Source of the DNA: Tupaia tana
Lineage: Eukaryota > Chordata > Mammalia > Scandentia > Tupaiidae
Direction of reading: 5' to 3'
Length of the DNA stretch: 64,000 bases
NCBI GenBank assembly: GCA_026018925.1
Contig: JAKSZU010000002.1
Location: 93,816,975-93,880,974, forward strand
The translations under genes were made by a program, and so were the position numbers. The notes below the pieces were generated by a model that was given only the letters and a program-made list of their open reading frames with translations, ran no database searches and was not told the origin of the DNA. Every line of letters starts with the position of its first letter. The first letter of the stretch is position 1. Positions 20,793 to 32,785 of the stretch are shown here, piece after piece.

Positions 20793-21060
20793 GGGACCAG
20801 CAGTTAGCGTAATGGCTATGTCGCTGGACTCCCGCGTAATCGACCACGGTTCGCATCCCAGACCCGGTGGCTTAAACTCACGCCGGGCGCGTGTGCGTGC
20901 GTGCCCAAGATCCCAAGAGGAGAATGGAGGAGAAGGGATTGCGGCGTGGCCATCCCCCCGGGGGGTGATTTCCTGCTTTCTATCTCTCTGTCTCTCTCTC
21001 TCTCTGTCTGGCGAGCGCACGCGCCCTATAGCAAAAACCTCTCCAAAAAAGAAAAAGAAA
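20793..21060 (+). mobile_element. tRNA-derived SINE, A-young
   Basis: Complete copy with intact GC arms (a 'gccgggcgcgtgtgcgtg' region and 'cgcacgcgccc'). The hairpin position reads 'ccccccggggggt'. Flanks 'atgaaaaattt' and 'atgaaaatatt' look like an imperfect duplication. Confidence 0.93.
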
Positions 21061-21244
21061 AAAAAATTAGAAATGAAAATATTGAACTTAGGCAGAAATT
21101 AATGTCCTTGTAGAATGGCACTGAGATCATGAATAGACACATGGTGCTTTGTCTTACAGCGATGTGTACAGATATGCTGACAGTGGTCTCGGAAGAGAGA
21201 AAGGAGTAGCTGTGGTATCAGAACTACACCTGATACACTCTTTG

Positions 21245-21420
21245 GCTGGTTTGTCCAGGTATGTCCTTGGATCCTCATAGCCATTCTAGGAGGTACTCAG
21301 GGCAGCATGACTATGTTTATCATAGAAATGAAGATATTCAGACTCAGCAAGCTCCATTGACGTGCTCACAATCAGTTGCAGAGTTAATAGGGTCCCACAT
21401 CAGAGCTAGAGACAGGATTC
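21245..21420 (-). mobile_element. MIR: MIR fragment
   Basis: 'atcctcatagccattctagg' and later 'cagttgcagagttaatagg' follow the antisense MIR layout. Diverged. Confidence 0.5.
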
Positions 21421-21821
21421 CTTCTTGCTAGGCCACTGCCGTTTTCTCTTAACTCTGTCACACAACCACCACTCTGCATCTTTCAATCCATGAGAAGAAA
21501 GAATAGACATAAAGACAAGATGCCTGTTACCACAGCAAACATTTAGACCCAATTAACACAGTCCATGAGTCTTCTAGATAGCAGACCAAGTTCTCCTACC
21601 AGTAATAGGAGCATGACCTCATGCAAGGCCTCTCTGAAGGCCTCAGTGTGGGTATACCATGTAAGGGGCATAGATTTGGGGTATTGTGTACTTTTTCTCA
21701 TGGAAATGATATATTGTGAAATAAGGAAAGGGTAATTACCAAAAAAAAATCCACATTTTACACCATTTAAAAAAATGTATAATTTCTCAAGACACCCTCA
21801 GTGACTCAACAGTTTAAAACC
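21421..21821. other. Unassigned DNA
   Basis: No repeat or exon is recognised. Confidence 0.5.
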
Positions 21822-21829
21822 GGGTAGGC

Positions 21830-22045
21830 AACCACGGTTTGAGTCCTGGACCCGGTGGCTTAAACTCACACCGGGCGTGTGTGCGTGCGTGCCCAAGATC
21901 CCTAGAGGATAATGGAAGAGAAGGGATTGTGGTATGGCCATCCCCCTGTGGGATGATTTCTTGCTTTCTGTCTCTCTGTCTCTCTCTGTCTGTCTGGCAA
22001 GCACATGCCCCCTATAGCAAAAACCTCTCCAAAAAAAAAAAAAAA
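21830..22045 (+). mobile_element. tRNA-derived SINE, A-young, 5'-truncated
   Basis: Begins within the tRNA-like head at 'aaccacggtttgagtcctgg', so the A-box-like part is missing. The remaining body and A tail are complete. The 8-bp sequence 'gggtaggc' flanks it at 21822-21829 and 22046-22053, which suggests truncation during insertion. Confidence 0.85.
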
Positions 22046-22053
22046 GGGTAGGC

Positions 22054-22490
22054 TAGAATGAGACTGCTGTAGTTTTTGCTTTGCAGAAGCAGCTGGCATT
22101 CTCAAGTAATGGCCCAAAGGAGGGAATTAAATGTAAACGTTTAAGTTAATTAATGTTGTCCAGTAACTGGTGAAAAGAATAAATCAAAGAGGAAAAAATG
22201 GGGTTCCAACACCTTTACACCCATATCATCTGAAATTGTATTTCCATCCTTACTCCAGCAGTTCTGCTTTCAAAGCTAAGAACCAATTGTGCAATAAAGA
22301 TGATTTTAGGATGGGCTGAAAGAGGTCTTAGAAACAGCTGACATAAATATATCTCCCCAAATTAAATCAGTAGAGTGCTACTTCTAATACCTCTTCTTAT
22401 GAGCTCATAATTAAGATTCAATAGAAACAATGAACTTATTTACCTCTCTGGAATACTTTAGGTGGAGTTTTGATCTATGATGGTACAACT
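22054..22490. other. Unassigned A+T-rich DNA
   Basis: No repeat or exon is recognised. Confidence 0.5.
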
Positions 22491-22494
22491 TATT

Positions 22495-22780
22495 TTTATT
22501 TATTTATTTATTTATTTTTTATTCTTATTCTTTTATTTTTTAAACATTTGTTTGCTATACATTTGGCTTGTAAGGAGAATTTACCCAACATGAAATACCC
22601 CTCAGACCAGTCCAGTTGAGAATACTATACATATTATCAAAAACAGGTAATGAATCATTTCTGTGTCCTACAAATGTCTTGCCTCTCTGTTTTTTCTACC
22701 TGATTTCCTTCTCCGTACTCTTTCCTTCTCCCACCTTCCCTCCAAACTATTGCCAGTGTCCATAACTATTCGGTGGTACA
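22495..22780 (-). mobile_element. L1: L1 3' UTR end, 5'-truncated
   Basis: The left edge is an A-tail in antisense, (TTTA)n. Inside, the minus strand reads an L1-like 3' UTR with a G/A-rich tract ('ggagggaaggtgggagaagg') and 'gataatatgtatagtattct', like the copies at 32952, 37925 and 8562. Confidence 0.65.
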
Positions 22781-23416
22781 ATTAAAACAACCAGTAAATA
22801 GTTCCACAACTGTATAATTAGGACTTCCTTTACTATCATAAAATTAACTTCATTTTCCTGTAATCTCTCCCTTTTTTCTCTCCAAAGAAAAACTTTTATT
22901 TTATGAGTTTTCCCTCACTGCTTCCCAAATCCTTTACCCTATTACTGGCAGTATTCTGTTTTTCAACAAATAAGGTCTTATGAAATAAACACAAGTAGCA
23001 CTAAAGTACAAATGACCTAACTGCAAATTTGACTGTGCTTTTCCCATTCTATACAACTTAACTCTATGGCAGAATCTGGCATTCTTTATCAACTCCTCCA
23101 TCTTAAAGTGCTCTTCTTGCTTTGCTCCTCAATAGTCTTTGCTTCTCTGCTCTCTCACTAAATACTCCATCAGTCGTGTTACTTATCTTCCTTTTATCTT
23201 TAACTGCACAGGCTTTTACAGATTGCTTTCTTCTTTCTGCTTGTCTTATTCTACATGCTTTCCCTGTTTTCTCTCATCCAGTTTTAGCTTCACATAAATT
23301 GATACCTCTAAATTCAGTCTCTTAAAAACCAAAGCCCAATTCATTCTCCATTTTCCTCCTTCTCAATCTCCTCCTCCTCCTTTTTCTTTTTCTTTTTTTT
23401 TTTTTTTTTTTTTTTG
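22781..23416. other. Degenerate ancient repeat and pyrimidine/T tract
   Basis: 23040-23330 resembles the T-rich half of the unnamed ancient repeat (also near 860-1010), for example 'gctctctcactaaatactcc'. A CT-rich stretch runs into a T-run of about 23 at 23393-23415. 22781-23040 is unassigned. Confidence 0.3.
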
Positions 23417-23429
23417 AATATCATCTCTT

Positions 23430-23610
23430 GTTTCTTGAAAAATGTGATGGTTCCTCTGCCCAAAGGACAAAGTCCCATTGTTGCATACAAAACCTTTTAT
23501 TAGGAGTATGTCCTTCTGTGCTTATCTAGTCTCGTTAAACTGGCACCATATCACAGCAAGGTTTCCACTGTGTCTTCCTCTGTGTCTTTGCTGTGTTGGC
23601 TACATTTCTA
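23430..23610 (+). mobile_element. L2: L2 LINE fragment
   Basis: 'caaaggacaaagtcccattg' and 'catacaaaaccttttattag' align with the L2 segment reading 'aggataaagtccaaactcc' in the consensus as I remember it. Confidence 0.45.
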
Positions 23611-23659
23611 AATTCAAGAGTATCAGGATATCAAGTCTGATAAATGTGTTCTTATCAAG

Positions 23660-24130
23660 GTTAAAAAAAAAAAAGCCCATTTGGAGTTAAGAACATCCTG
23701 AGAGGTCTGAACTAGGGAGGCCATTCCAAACTCTAAGTTCACTCTCCTCTTCGTCATCTTTGAAAATGTCAAAAACATTTAAGCTCACATAGAGTGCATT
23801 AATATTTACAAAGTCTTGAAAGGAGAAATCAATATTCTAGAATCTCTACCATAGGAGGAAGAATCTTCTGTTAGTTGATTTATCTTCCTTAATTAAGAAA
23901 TTAGTTTTATAAAAGAAGAGGGAGGAAAAAGCCATACAATGAAACAGGTCAATTGCACGAACTTTTATAATCAAGGAAGTGGCCCTGCTGTAGGCAGATG
24001 CTTCTCACACATTTTGCAGATTCTGATTGACCCAGCAAGCAATATACTACTTATTCAACCAGCACATGTCCTCTATGTTCCTATAACATCTAGTTTATGC
24101 CTTGATTATAGCTCATAGTTTACTTATCTA
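23660..24130. other. Unassigned DNA
   Basis: No repeat or exon is recognised. Confidence 0.5.
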
Positions 24131-24134
24131 AACT

Positions 24135-24232
24135 TACTTGATCTTACGTCCTTCTCCCCAGTCAGTCTGTGAGCTCCTTGTAGACAGCCAAACACCTGGC
24201 ATAGAGCAGATGCCAATAAGAATAATGAACTT
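24135..24232 (+). mobile_element. L2: L2 LINE 3' tail
   Basis: 'cagtctgtgagctccttgta' followed by 'acacctggcatagagcag' is a typical L2 3' end. Confidence 0.65.
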
Positions 24233-24417
24233 GCATTTCAAGAACAGCAGTGCTTAGGATATAATGAAAAAGAACTTTGCTAAAGAGAGAATATTTGTGA
24301 AATTATAGCAATGGTCATATTAAAAGTGCACAATTTGGTCAAATAAATTGTGAACATTTGCTATAACTCATTGTATACGAAGTCTCTCTCTTTAAACCAC
24401 CATGTTCATGAAATAAC

Positions 24418-24560
24418 TGATTATCTAAAGGTGATAATGTATGTGATAATAGCTTTGACTGGACTAACATACACTCTATTCAAGCTTGGAAAAAACATTT
24501 TGTATGTTGTACAGAAGTACACTGATTAAGTATAAATAAATATATGAAAAAGATATATAT
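24418..24560 (+). mobile_element. L1: L1 3' UTR end, short
   Basis: 'ggtgataatgtatgtgataa', 'ctggactaacatacactc' and a TAAATAAA-like tail match the 3' end seen in antisense at 37925. Confidence 0.6.
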
Positions 24561-25160
24561 ATAAACAGTCTATTACTAAAATGCAGGTAGAGGTAACAAA
24601 ACCTATCCACTACGAGTTTTTCAAATAGCATCAAGTAATCACAATGGCACAACATACTTACATTTAAAACTCCAAGCAAAAAAATTTGACAGGTACTTTC
24701 CTATGAAATTTCATCAAAATTTCACTTTTATTTGTTCAAAATCCAGTAAGCATGAATGACATTATTTCATATTACAAAAGAAAATCTTGCCCAAGTAAAC
24801 AATGAGAATATTCTAGCAGGTGAAAATGTGGCTTGGCCAGGAGATTAGGACACATGTCCAAAATGCCAGACCAATACCAAAAAAGTGCTGATAGTAATTA
24901 TTTTTAATTTCCTCATCTTTAATATTTCCATCTCTATTTCTTTCCTGATATTTCATATTACATGACTTCTTTCTTTATAATTTAGCTCTTAATTTAGTTC
25001 ACCAAGTAAGCATTATACTAAGGAGGTAGAGTATTCCTCTTTTGGCGTCAGAACTGGTTGCCTTAGCAACTACCACTTGAAGGGAAACCTTATTTTCATC
25101 CAGTAACTCAAAATAGGACTAAAGGGTCAACTTCAGAGCAATTATAAAAGGCAGATTTGG
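24561..25160. other. Unassigned A+T-rich DNA
   Basis: No repeat or exon is recognised. Confidence 0.5.
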
Positions 25161-25164
25161 GTCT

Positions 25165-25257
25165 GGAGTGATTTTCATGCCACCAGGTCCAGGACTCGAA
25201 CTACAGTTGGCCACATGGGACTTCACTGCCGTAACCATCACATCACCAGCTGGCCCC
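25165..25257 (-). mobile_element. SINE A-old fragment (head only)
   Basis: On the minus strand this starts 'ggggccagctggtgatgtga' and includes 'gtagttcgagtcctggacc'. The body stops soon after the head, so only about 93 bp remain and no A tail is seen. Confidence 0.75.
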
Positions 25258-26730
25258 ATAACTGTGATATTTTTTATGCTCTTTAAAACTCATTTATATA
25301 TGACTTATGTGTAGTACTCCAAGTGATTTAATATACAGCATGTAAATTAGCACTCTTCTTATATGGAAAAAAAAATGGATGCAAAATAATACATATAGTT
25401 GCCACGATTGTAGTAGCTTAAGAAATTTAAAATATCAGGCAATTAGACTTTTTTGGCAACAGATTCCAGGAGTCCCTGGCTGCCCTACATTAGAACTCTG
25501 TGTGCACTTGGGTGAAACGAATGTTGACATCAGCATCGGCAGCAGCATCATTTATGTTGACACTTCACAGGCTTTGCCTCTTTAATTGTAAATCTTTTGT
25601 AGGGCGATGACTAGCAATTGGTAACATCAATGTTTTACATTGTTTGAGTCCATTCAATTCAACGAGGCATGACAGGAAATTTTACTAGTGCTCGGTCCAC
25701 AACCGTAAATAGGACATAAGCCTGCCTTCCATGAAATACAATTTAGTGAGTGAAGTAAGGCGAAGAGAAGAGTGGAAACTGAAGCATACATCTCATTTGC
25801 AGGTCAAAAATTGGGTAGTGTAACTTAAAGATGATGATGATGATGTTGAAATTATATTAAACATGGGAGAGGAACTATGTATGACAAAAGCATTCTGTGG
25901 AAACAGCAAGTTTTCATGCTTTTGTAAGCTATGCTGGCTGTTTTTGAAATTCACTAGTTACAAATTTAGTTTTGTACTTCTTGAATAACTCCTGAAATAG
26001 AAGATAATTGTTAACCTACTATAAGGTTTTGTTTAATGTTTCATGTTACTTCAGCACTGGAGTTCTACAAAAAAATTGCTGTTTTCAACTAGAAAGACAA
26101 AATATAATTAAAGTACTTTTAACATGCATGCATGTCATTGGATTGTAGAATACCTCATGTGTGTAAATTGTATTGCAACAGCAATAATAATTTTAAAAGT
26201 GAATATAATGAATATAAGCTACCATTTGTTTAATATTTTGTAAGCATGAATGTATTTGGTCTTCCAGGTTTTATTTGAACACACATTCTCTATAAAGTCT
26301 GCCATCTCTGAAACTTATGTTTCCAAGGACACTGAAATCTGGTGTGGGTTGATCTATCACAGATGTACTTTACTCTGTTAGCCAGGGTGCTGCTCCAGCC
26401 TCCCCATCTGATGCTCCTTGACTTCCTGGGTTGAGGTTTTCACCCAGTCCCCTTTAGACAAAAGGTCACGTTTATGAGAAGCTGGGATGAGTTAAACATG
26501 TTCCCTGAGACTGGAATGTCTCTTTTTGTTGAAGATTTTCTGTTTTGTTTTTCTGTGTAAAGGCCAACTGTCCATGGGGGAATTAACTTTTGACTGAAGG
26601 TCCATTCATCACTGCCTCCCTGTCACTGCCCTCACTCCTTCTGTTTAAACCACTACACACACTTGGAAAGTGATGGGAGAAACTGTGCAGTTTTGGTATT
26701 CTAACCAAAGCACTCTAGAGGGTTGTCTCT
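25258..26730. other. Unassigned DNA
   Basis: No repeat or exon is recognised over about 1.5 kb apart from a short (GAT)n run near 25830-25845. The 68-codon frame at 25379-25585 has no recognisable features. Confidence 0.5.
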
Positions 26731-26744
26731 GTGAGTTTTGTTTT

Positions 26745-26975
26745 TTTTTATTTTTTAAGCTTATTTAGTTTTTTCATGATAGAGAACATGCGAGTGAGAG
26801 AGAGGAAAGAGATCTCCTTCCCCTCATTTTCCAAATCATCAGGATCTTGGGCATGCGTAATTGTACCCAACATGTTGTCAAGCCCACCTGGAAATCCAGA
26901 CCCACCGCTGGCCACCGCTGGCTTCCAGCACGGCAGTTCAATTTACTACCAATTGCAGCATTAGACTTGGCCAAT
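26745..26975 (-). mobile_element. tRNA-derived SINE, old and diverged
   Basis: T-rich tail, 'gtgagagagaggaaagag', 'atcttgggcatgcgtaattg' and a degraded head. A small local duplication ('ccaccgctgg' twice) lies near 26903-26922. Confidence 0.55.
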
Positions 26976-26984
26976 TTATTTTAT

Positions 26985-27180
26985 TTTACTGTTTGTTTTC
27001 ATTGCAAGAGGTTGGGTGTGCTCTCTAGAGAGAAAGCAAAAAAGAGTATCTTCCAATGGGGTGTGGTCATGCTACAATTCTCTTTCCTTCCCATTAGGAT
27101 TTTGAGCACATGCACACACACTGAGCATATTTTTCAAGCTGCCAGGACTTGAACTACGGTCAGCCATGTGGGATCCAGCT
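26985..27180 (-). mobile_element. tRNA-derived SINE, A-old
   Basis: 'gaggttgggtgtgctctcta', 'gattttgagcacatgcacac' and 'acggtcagccatgtgggatc' show an older minus-strand copy directly behind the previous SINE. Confidence 0.7.
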
Positions 27181-27483
27181 CCCAATGATCAGGGTTTACC
27201 TGATGTAGAGGAGCCAGCCCTGGGCCAGTTTTAAACTTCAACATTAGCTATAGATAGACCACGAGTAAATTAAGTTCCCAACTGAGAGAACTTTGAGCAA
27301 AGAATGCTTAATGTGGCATTTTTATTGCTCAGAACTCTTTAATTATTTTATAGCTGTAATGTTTTTCTTACTCTGAAGAATTATTTTTACTGTTATATGT
27401 GCTTTATTTTGACATGAAATAGTTCTGGGGGAATTAAGTGCCAAGATTTTACACACTATTTGATCTAGTCAAGTTAAAAACTA
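27181..27483. other. Unassigned A+T-rich DNA
   Basis: No repeat or exon is recognised. Confidence 0.5.
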
Positions 27484-27817
27484 AATGTTTAATGCCCCTC
27501 CCACTCCAAATTTTATACTGGAGCTCTAACCCTCAATGTGATGGCATTAGGAAGTGGCACCCTGGGAAGTAATAAGGTTTACACAAGGTAATGAAAATAG
27601 CAGTCCCATAATGGAATTAGCATCCTTATGAGAAGAAGAGAAACCAGAGCTGACTCTCTGAGCATGCAAAAAGAAGAGGTCATGTGAGCACACAAGAAAT
27701 GGTGGCCATGTCCAAGCAAGGAAGAGGGCCCTTACTGCCGCCTAGGAAAAATAAACACCTATTCTTTAAGCTACCCAGCCTATGGCATTTTGTGTTAGCA
27801 GTCTGAACTTAAGACAC
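27484..27817 (+). mobile_element. MLT1: MLT1-type MaLR solo LTR
   Basis: 'aaccctcaatgtgatggcat', 'cttatgagaagaagagaaac', 'ggaagagggccctta' and the end 'aagctacccagcctatggc' follow the MLT1 LTR in plus orientation. No internal region adjoins it. Confidence 0.75.
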
Positions 27818-27833
27818 ATTTAGAGAAAGTTAG

Positions 27834-28253
27834 TTTCTGGGTATACTAACACATGTAAAATGACATTCATAAAAGTATTTTCATTGAAAGATGATAGACA
27901 ATATTGAAAATAATAGAAGCCTGGTTAAATAAATTAGGGTATATACATTTAATAAAGTTCTATGCAGTTTGGAAATGAATTAGCACTATGTGAATACTGA
28001 GGCACAATATACAGTATACATGACATGTTAACATTAATGAAAGGGAGAAAGGCTTACATCTACACTCATAATATATACAGCATTTCTGAAGAATACCAAA
28101 GATGCCAAACAATTGGTTATCAGGAGACCAAGAATAGGTGGGAGACATTTCACCGTTAACCATTTTGAATGATTTTTTTAATGTGTATGTGTGTGTGTAT
28201 CTCTCTCTCTATTTCTCTATCTCACCAGTTCAAAATTAAAAAAAAAAAAAAAG
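27834..28253 (+). mobile_element. L1M: L1M-type LINE 3' end
   Basis: 'cctggttaaataaattaggg', 'gttctatgcag', 'gggagacatttcaccgttaa' and a GT-rich stretch before the A-rich end follow an old L1M 3' UTR. Confidence 0.6.
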
Positions 28254-30994
28254 AACAGTACAGTATATGTTGGAAGGCACATCATTTTGTTAGCTAAGAA
28301 TGAACTTCAATTAAAATGGTGTGTTTCACTTGATTGAGGAATTTATTCGAAGCAAACTGCTTAGTGATTAGCCAGAAACTTTGTGTATCATAGACAGGAA
28401 CCACTAGATTAGGACCCCAGCTTTAAATACAGGGTACTGAAAGAGATGAACTAGAGTTTACAAACCAAATCAGAGTTCGCCTGGATGCAATCATTCTGCA
28501 CTACACACACCTCTACACTCCTTACCCTCGTCTCATCTTCATCATCCTTTTCTCTTTTTCATTCTATCTGCTTCTTGGTGCTCGTTTCTTTTTGGCAAGA
28601 TGTACAAAGAAATTATACAGAGGGAGGGACAATGGTCTATGCCAAGAAATGGAGCCCTGTGGAAATGCTTTTATAAAAATTACCTAGATGAGGAAGAGAG
28701 CAAAGTCTAGGAACCTGATATTAGCACCCAGGCGGCAGAGGCAGGCCTGTATAAAAAGATATTGATAAAGAATTTTTGGAAACTTACTGTCTCTTACAGT
28801 GAATGGAGTTTTCCAGGCAAAATAGTTAAGTAACACTTTGGAAAGAACCCAAAATACTTGTCAGCACAGGCTCCCACTCCACTATGTGGCTGTGCCGTAG
28901 AAATGACAAGTGGCTAGGATCTTGTCTGTCAGCACCTATGGTGTTGGGAGTACAGTATGTGGTCTCCGCTATTGCAAAGGAAAGCACCAGAACCTGACTC
29001 AGGAAGAATCTTGAATGGATGGGAACCTTGGTGCCTACGGCTGGTGGAATCACACAACTCTAAACAGGAGGGCTGGGAGAATCACAGTGGGCTTATTTTC
29101 TTTGCTTTGTAGAGACCAAGTGATCCTACTATGTGCATAAGTGATGAAACTACCCATGAAGAGAGGTTACTTATGGGGGTTGGATTCAGAAGACCTGTGT
29201 GTTGATATTGACTGTGCAGGATAGTAAGCTCTCCAGTAAGCCATTACCACACAGGTAAAAGTTTCCATGAGAACAGAAAATAATGATGTATGTGGAAGTA
29301 TAAAGAAACAGCAGTTAATGGCAATTACAAAATTAAGCTCCAGACAATGCAAATCTGAACATTTTGACATAATTACCCCACTTTTCATAACTAAGTAAGT
29401 TAGTGAATATTCTTAAGAGATAGCTAAACGTATAATGGATAAGAGGAAAGGTGCATGTACCTAAGAGAGCTCGCTTCATGGTCCCACTGAAGATCTGAGT
29501 TGAAGAGTGGGTGGGAATATGTATGCAGATTTCTCCCCCCTCTGACAACAGGGTTATAAGGTGGGGATTTGGGGTTAGGCACATTTGAGCTTGAGGGCCA
29601 GGTTTAACACTTAACCATCTGTGTGAACTTGAATGAATTACCCTTAAACACCTGGCAGAACAGATTGCAGAATTAAAAGCAAATCAAATAAAGCATGAGA
29701 AGAATCAAGCATGGCATCTTCCACCCATTATGTCTACACCAAGGTAGACACTGTGAAGTACCAAGTCACTTATGACAGAGGGCAAAGCAATGAGTGGGGG
29801 AGCCAAGGCAGAGAGACATCCACATGGGAGGGGTGGAGGGCAATGATCAGCTTCTCCTTTCAACACAGAAAGGTAGAGAGCCCCCTGGGGGCTGAAAGGT
29901 TCCTTTCTCTTTGTGAAATGTTAAAAATAAACTACTCTTCTTTCTTCTCCAAAATCCCTTCATCTTCACCACCCTGACTTTTCATCAATTACAGACTCAT
30001 TGGAGTTCATAAGCACCTCTCTATCCCACCATCATCCCACCACCAAAGTAAGAGATAACCTCAGTGTGAATTAGGTTAAACAGCTTACCTGGATGATTCT
30101 TCACAGAGGTGGGCAACTTACTAAAAAGAGTAACATGAGGGTATGTGAGCATTACTGTGGGGACTGGAGCACAGAGAGGGCAGGGGCAGCATAAGGGTCT
30201 GCACCAAGAACTCAGATAGTCGAGAGTGGGTCAAGGCACTGGGCATCTGGGCACTGAAGGAAAGATAAGAGAAGTGGGATGGAGCAAAGCAGGGAGGGCC
30301 CAAGTCTGGGGCCAAAGGGAAAAGGGGAGAGGGTCGGGGCAAGTCTTGTTTGTAAACTGGAAATAATCAGGGTCAGAAAGTAGCAGAGCTGAAAGAAATG
30401 TAGAAGATGATCATTTTCTGGGGCTTCAGAAGCAAATGCCTTCAGGGGTCAGGTGGGGAATGTTCGTCTAGGAAGTTGGTTGGATTTGACAGATACTGGA
30501 GGGAACTATGAAGAGCTGAGCAAGTGTGTCATTCCTAAAAATTATGTGATTAAAAAAAAAAAAATGACACTCTGCTGGCCAGAAGAACATGACTAAGGGA
30601 GAACTTTTTCTAATTCCTTCAATGTTCCAGATGGGATTGCTAAGCTTTAAAATATAAAAAGGAATATTTTATGGCTTTATACAAAGGTAACCTCAGTTGA
30701 GGCTCTTTTCTTCAAAGACTTGAAATCTGGATCTGAAGAGTTAAAGAATCTCACAAGAAGGAGGTTAGCTACCGACGCTTCAGGAGATCCTCAAATCTGG
30801 AAATGCAGAAGTTCCTTAGATTCCTCTCAGGTAACCTCGAAGACAACTTATGAGTGAATTAGGGTACCTCTAGAGATACCTCAAGAGAAAATTAAATATT
30901 TTAGCATGATTTCAAATTCTATTATGTCATAAATGGCACTGAAGGTGTTGAAAGGAGATGGTTTACAGGTTAATCCTCTTAAAATGTTATCAAG
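28254..30994. other. Large stretch with no recognised element
   Basis: About 2.7 kb without a SINE, LINE or LTR that I can recognise. 30120-30480 is purine-rich and could be another degenerate piece of the ancient repeat. Frames at 28826-29053, 29333-29584 and 29711-29977 lack domain-like patterns and splice-bounded exon structure, so none is called. Confidence 0.4.
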
Positions 30995-31222
30995 GGGCCA
31001 GCTCCATAGGTAGCAGTTCAGCACTATGTAGAGGAAGTTGGATCCCACATGGGCAATGGGGTTTGGGTCTCAGCCTGAAATGTGTTACCACATGCTCTGG
31101 ACCCTGACAGGATGAAGAATTAGAGGGAAAATGACCAGACCCCATTTAGGGATGGTTTCATCTCTCTTTTTCCTTCCCTGCCCCTCCTTCTTGTGCGTAT
31201 ATACCCTCCGACATTAAAAAAC
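30995..31222 (+). mobile_element. tRNA-derived SINE, old or family B
   Basis: 'ggggccagctccataggtag' head, 'gggtttgggtctcag' in the B-box position, body with 'gaccagaccccatttaggg' and a CT-rich tract. Assignment between A-old and B is uncertain. Confidence 0.6.
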
Positions 31223-31244
31223 AGACAACGAAAATCTCTATGAA

Positions 31245-31383
31245 AGTTGGCTCAGTGGCACAGTCATAGCAATGTTGAATCCATATAGAAGATAGCAAGT
31301 TCAGTTCCTAGGTTCACCTGTATGATGCTGGCTGACTAGGAAGGCTGGGAGGGGATCACAATGTGAGACTTTATTAAGACTGT

Positions 31384-31417
<34 letters not shown>

Positions 31418-31440
31418 ACTGTCATGGAATAAAACAATTT
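31245..31440 (+). mobile_element. tRNA-derived SINE, family B, with CT expansion
   Basis: 'ggctcagtggcacagtcata', body 'gggaggggatcacaatgtga', a (CT)n run at about 31384-31408 and the end 'catggaataaaacaattt'. Confidence 0.75.
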
Positions 31441-31654
31441 AAACTGCCAAAACTCTATCACATGTTCTGATTGTCCAGTGTGATAATGATAAGCTAAGTT
31501 ATAGGGATAAGCTCAAAGTCGTGAAAACGCATGATCCAAAACAGAAGAGGTGAAATAGGCTTCCTTACATCCTGCATATCTTCATTGTTTTGCCACATAC
31601 GCCATATCCCATCAATATCATTGCTGTGTTACATCTGTAGTTTTGTTGTCATTA

Positions 31655-31710
31655 TTGGGTTGTCAGAAAAGTCATGACACATTTTTGCATATCATGACTT
31701 TTCCAATGAA
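31655..31710. mobile_element. Mariner-type MITE, copy 3, internally deleted
   Basis: Left inverted repeat 'ttgggttgtcagaaaagtca' follows a TA. The right one, read on the minus strand, is 'ttcattggaaaagtcatgat' and is followed by TA. At 56 bp it has lost the centre of the 80-bp form. Confidence 0.75.
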
Positions 31711-31744
31711 TAAATATTAATTACCCATTTTTGACCCATTCAAA

Positions 31745-31915
31745 GAAAGAGACCTTGGATCTGTGTTTGAATTCTGAGTTCCATTACCCATTGACTGTCC
31801 GACACAGGAAAAATGACATCACTCCTCAGTGACACACTTTCCTGTCCATAATATGGCAATGATAAAAACTGATCTCGGAGGTCATGCAGAGGAGTGCAGA
31901 TGGGAAGTGCTCCGC
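31745..31915 (+). mobile_element. MIR: MIR fragment
   Basis: 'gtgtttgaattctgagttcc', 'ctttcctgtccataatatgg' and 'gggaagtgctccgcag' follow the MIR order in plus orientation. Confidence 0.55.
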
Positions 31916-32785
31916 AGAGAGCAGGGAGACAGGGAACAGCAGCTGCTGTCATCTCTCGGCAACATTGCTATGGTCAGTGCAGCAGTCCCAGACAAGCATC
32001 GTCACAGCGATCCCCCATGCCTGCTTCTCTCACTCTCCAAGTTACCATTTTCCAGACAAGCGCAACCTGTGTGCTCTCTACATGTGTGATTAGCCACACA
32101 GATCACTCGACATGCATCGTGGTTTACAAAGCAAGTAACAGCACAGCCAAGCTTTCTTAGCCAGTCCACACTTTTTCACCCAAGCTCTTTGGTTCACAAT
32201 CAGTAAGTGACATTTCTAGCATCTTATGATTTGCAGCAAGTGATTGTAGTCTAGTGCTCTTTCTTCTGTAGCCACTTTCTAAGCACCCACTTAGAGTATC
32301 AGATCACAAAACTCCCTATAAATTGAAATTTATGTTTCCTTTTGGGTTATTTGGGAACAATCCAACAAAGGCAATGAAGAAATATAATGCTAATTTATAC
32401 TTTTGGTTTTATAACACTGCATTGATTATTTTCAGACTTAATTTGGTACACAAGAGTGAAAGAGATATTTCCTCTTCCATTTTTGTTACTGTAGGTTTCA
32501 GGGGTGTTCTAATGAATTTATACTACCAAATGTCAGACAGTGTAAAGAGAAACAAAATTAACTTGCTGAGGCACTCTAGCGAGGAAAATCTTCTCATGGT
32601 TTTCTATTGCATGAATAGAAGTTGGGGTTTTTCTTTCTGAAGGTAACTTTTTTCCATTGGCTATGATTTTGCTTAATATGGCAGAAACACCACAACTGTT
32701 CATTACTATCCTTCAGCTAGAAGTTAGCATGGACTATATTTCTGTTCCCACTATTCAATAGTTTACTATGAACAAAATACAACAA
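31916..32785. other. Unassigned DNA with an orphan 105-codon frame
   Basis: Nothing is recognised. The plus-strand frame at 32323-32640 does not overlap a known repeat, but it lacks a domain signature, and one frame of this size is expected by chance in A+T-rich DNA. It is not called as a gene. Confidence 0.4.

Noticed and set aside
24011..24050. Similar 25-base phrases near 24020 and 60140 ('ttctgattga...caatatac')
   Set aside because: They may be traces of a MER5-type element, but the flanks do not extend the similarity, so no element is called.
32323..32640. 105-codon plus-strand frame outside recognised repeats
   Set aside because: No domain, signal or homolog comes to mind, and chance frames of this length are expected in 64 kb of A+T-rich DNA.
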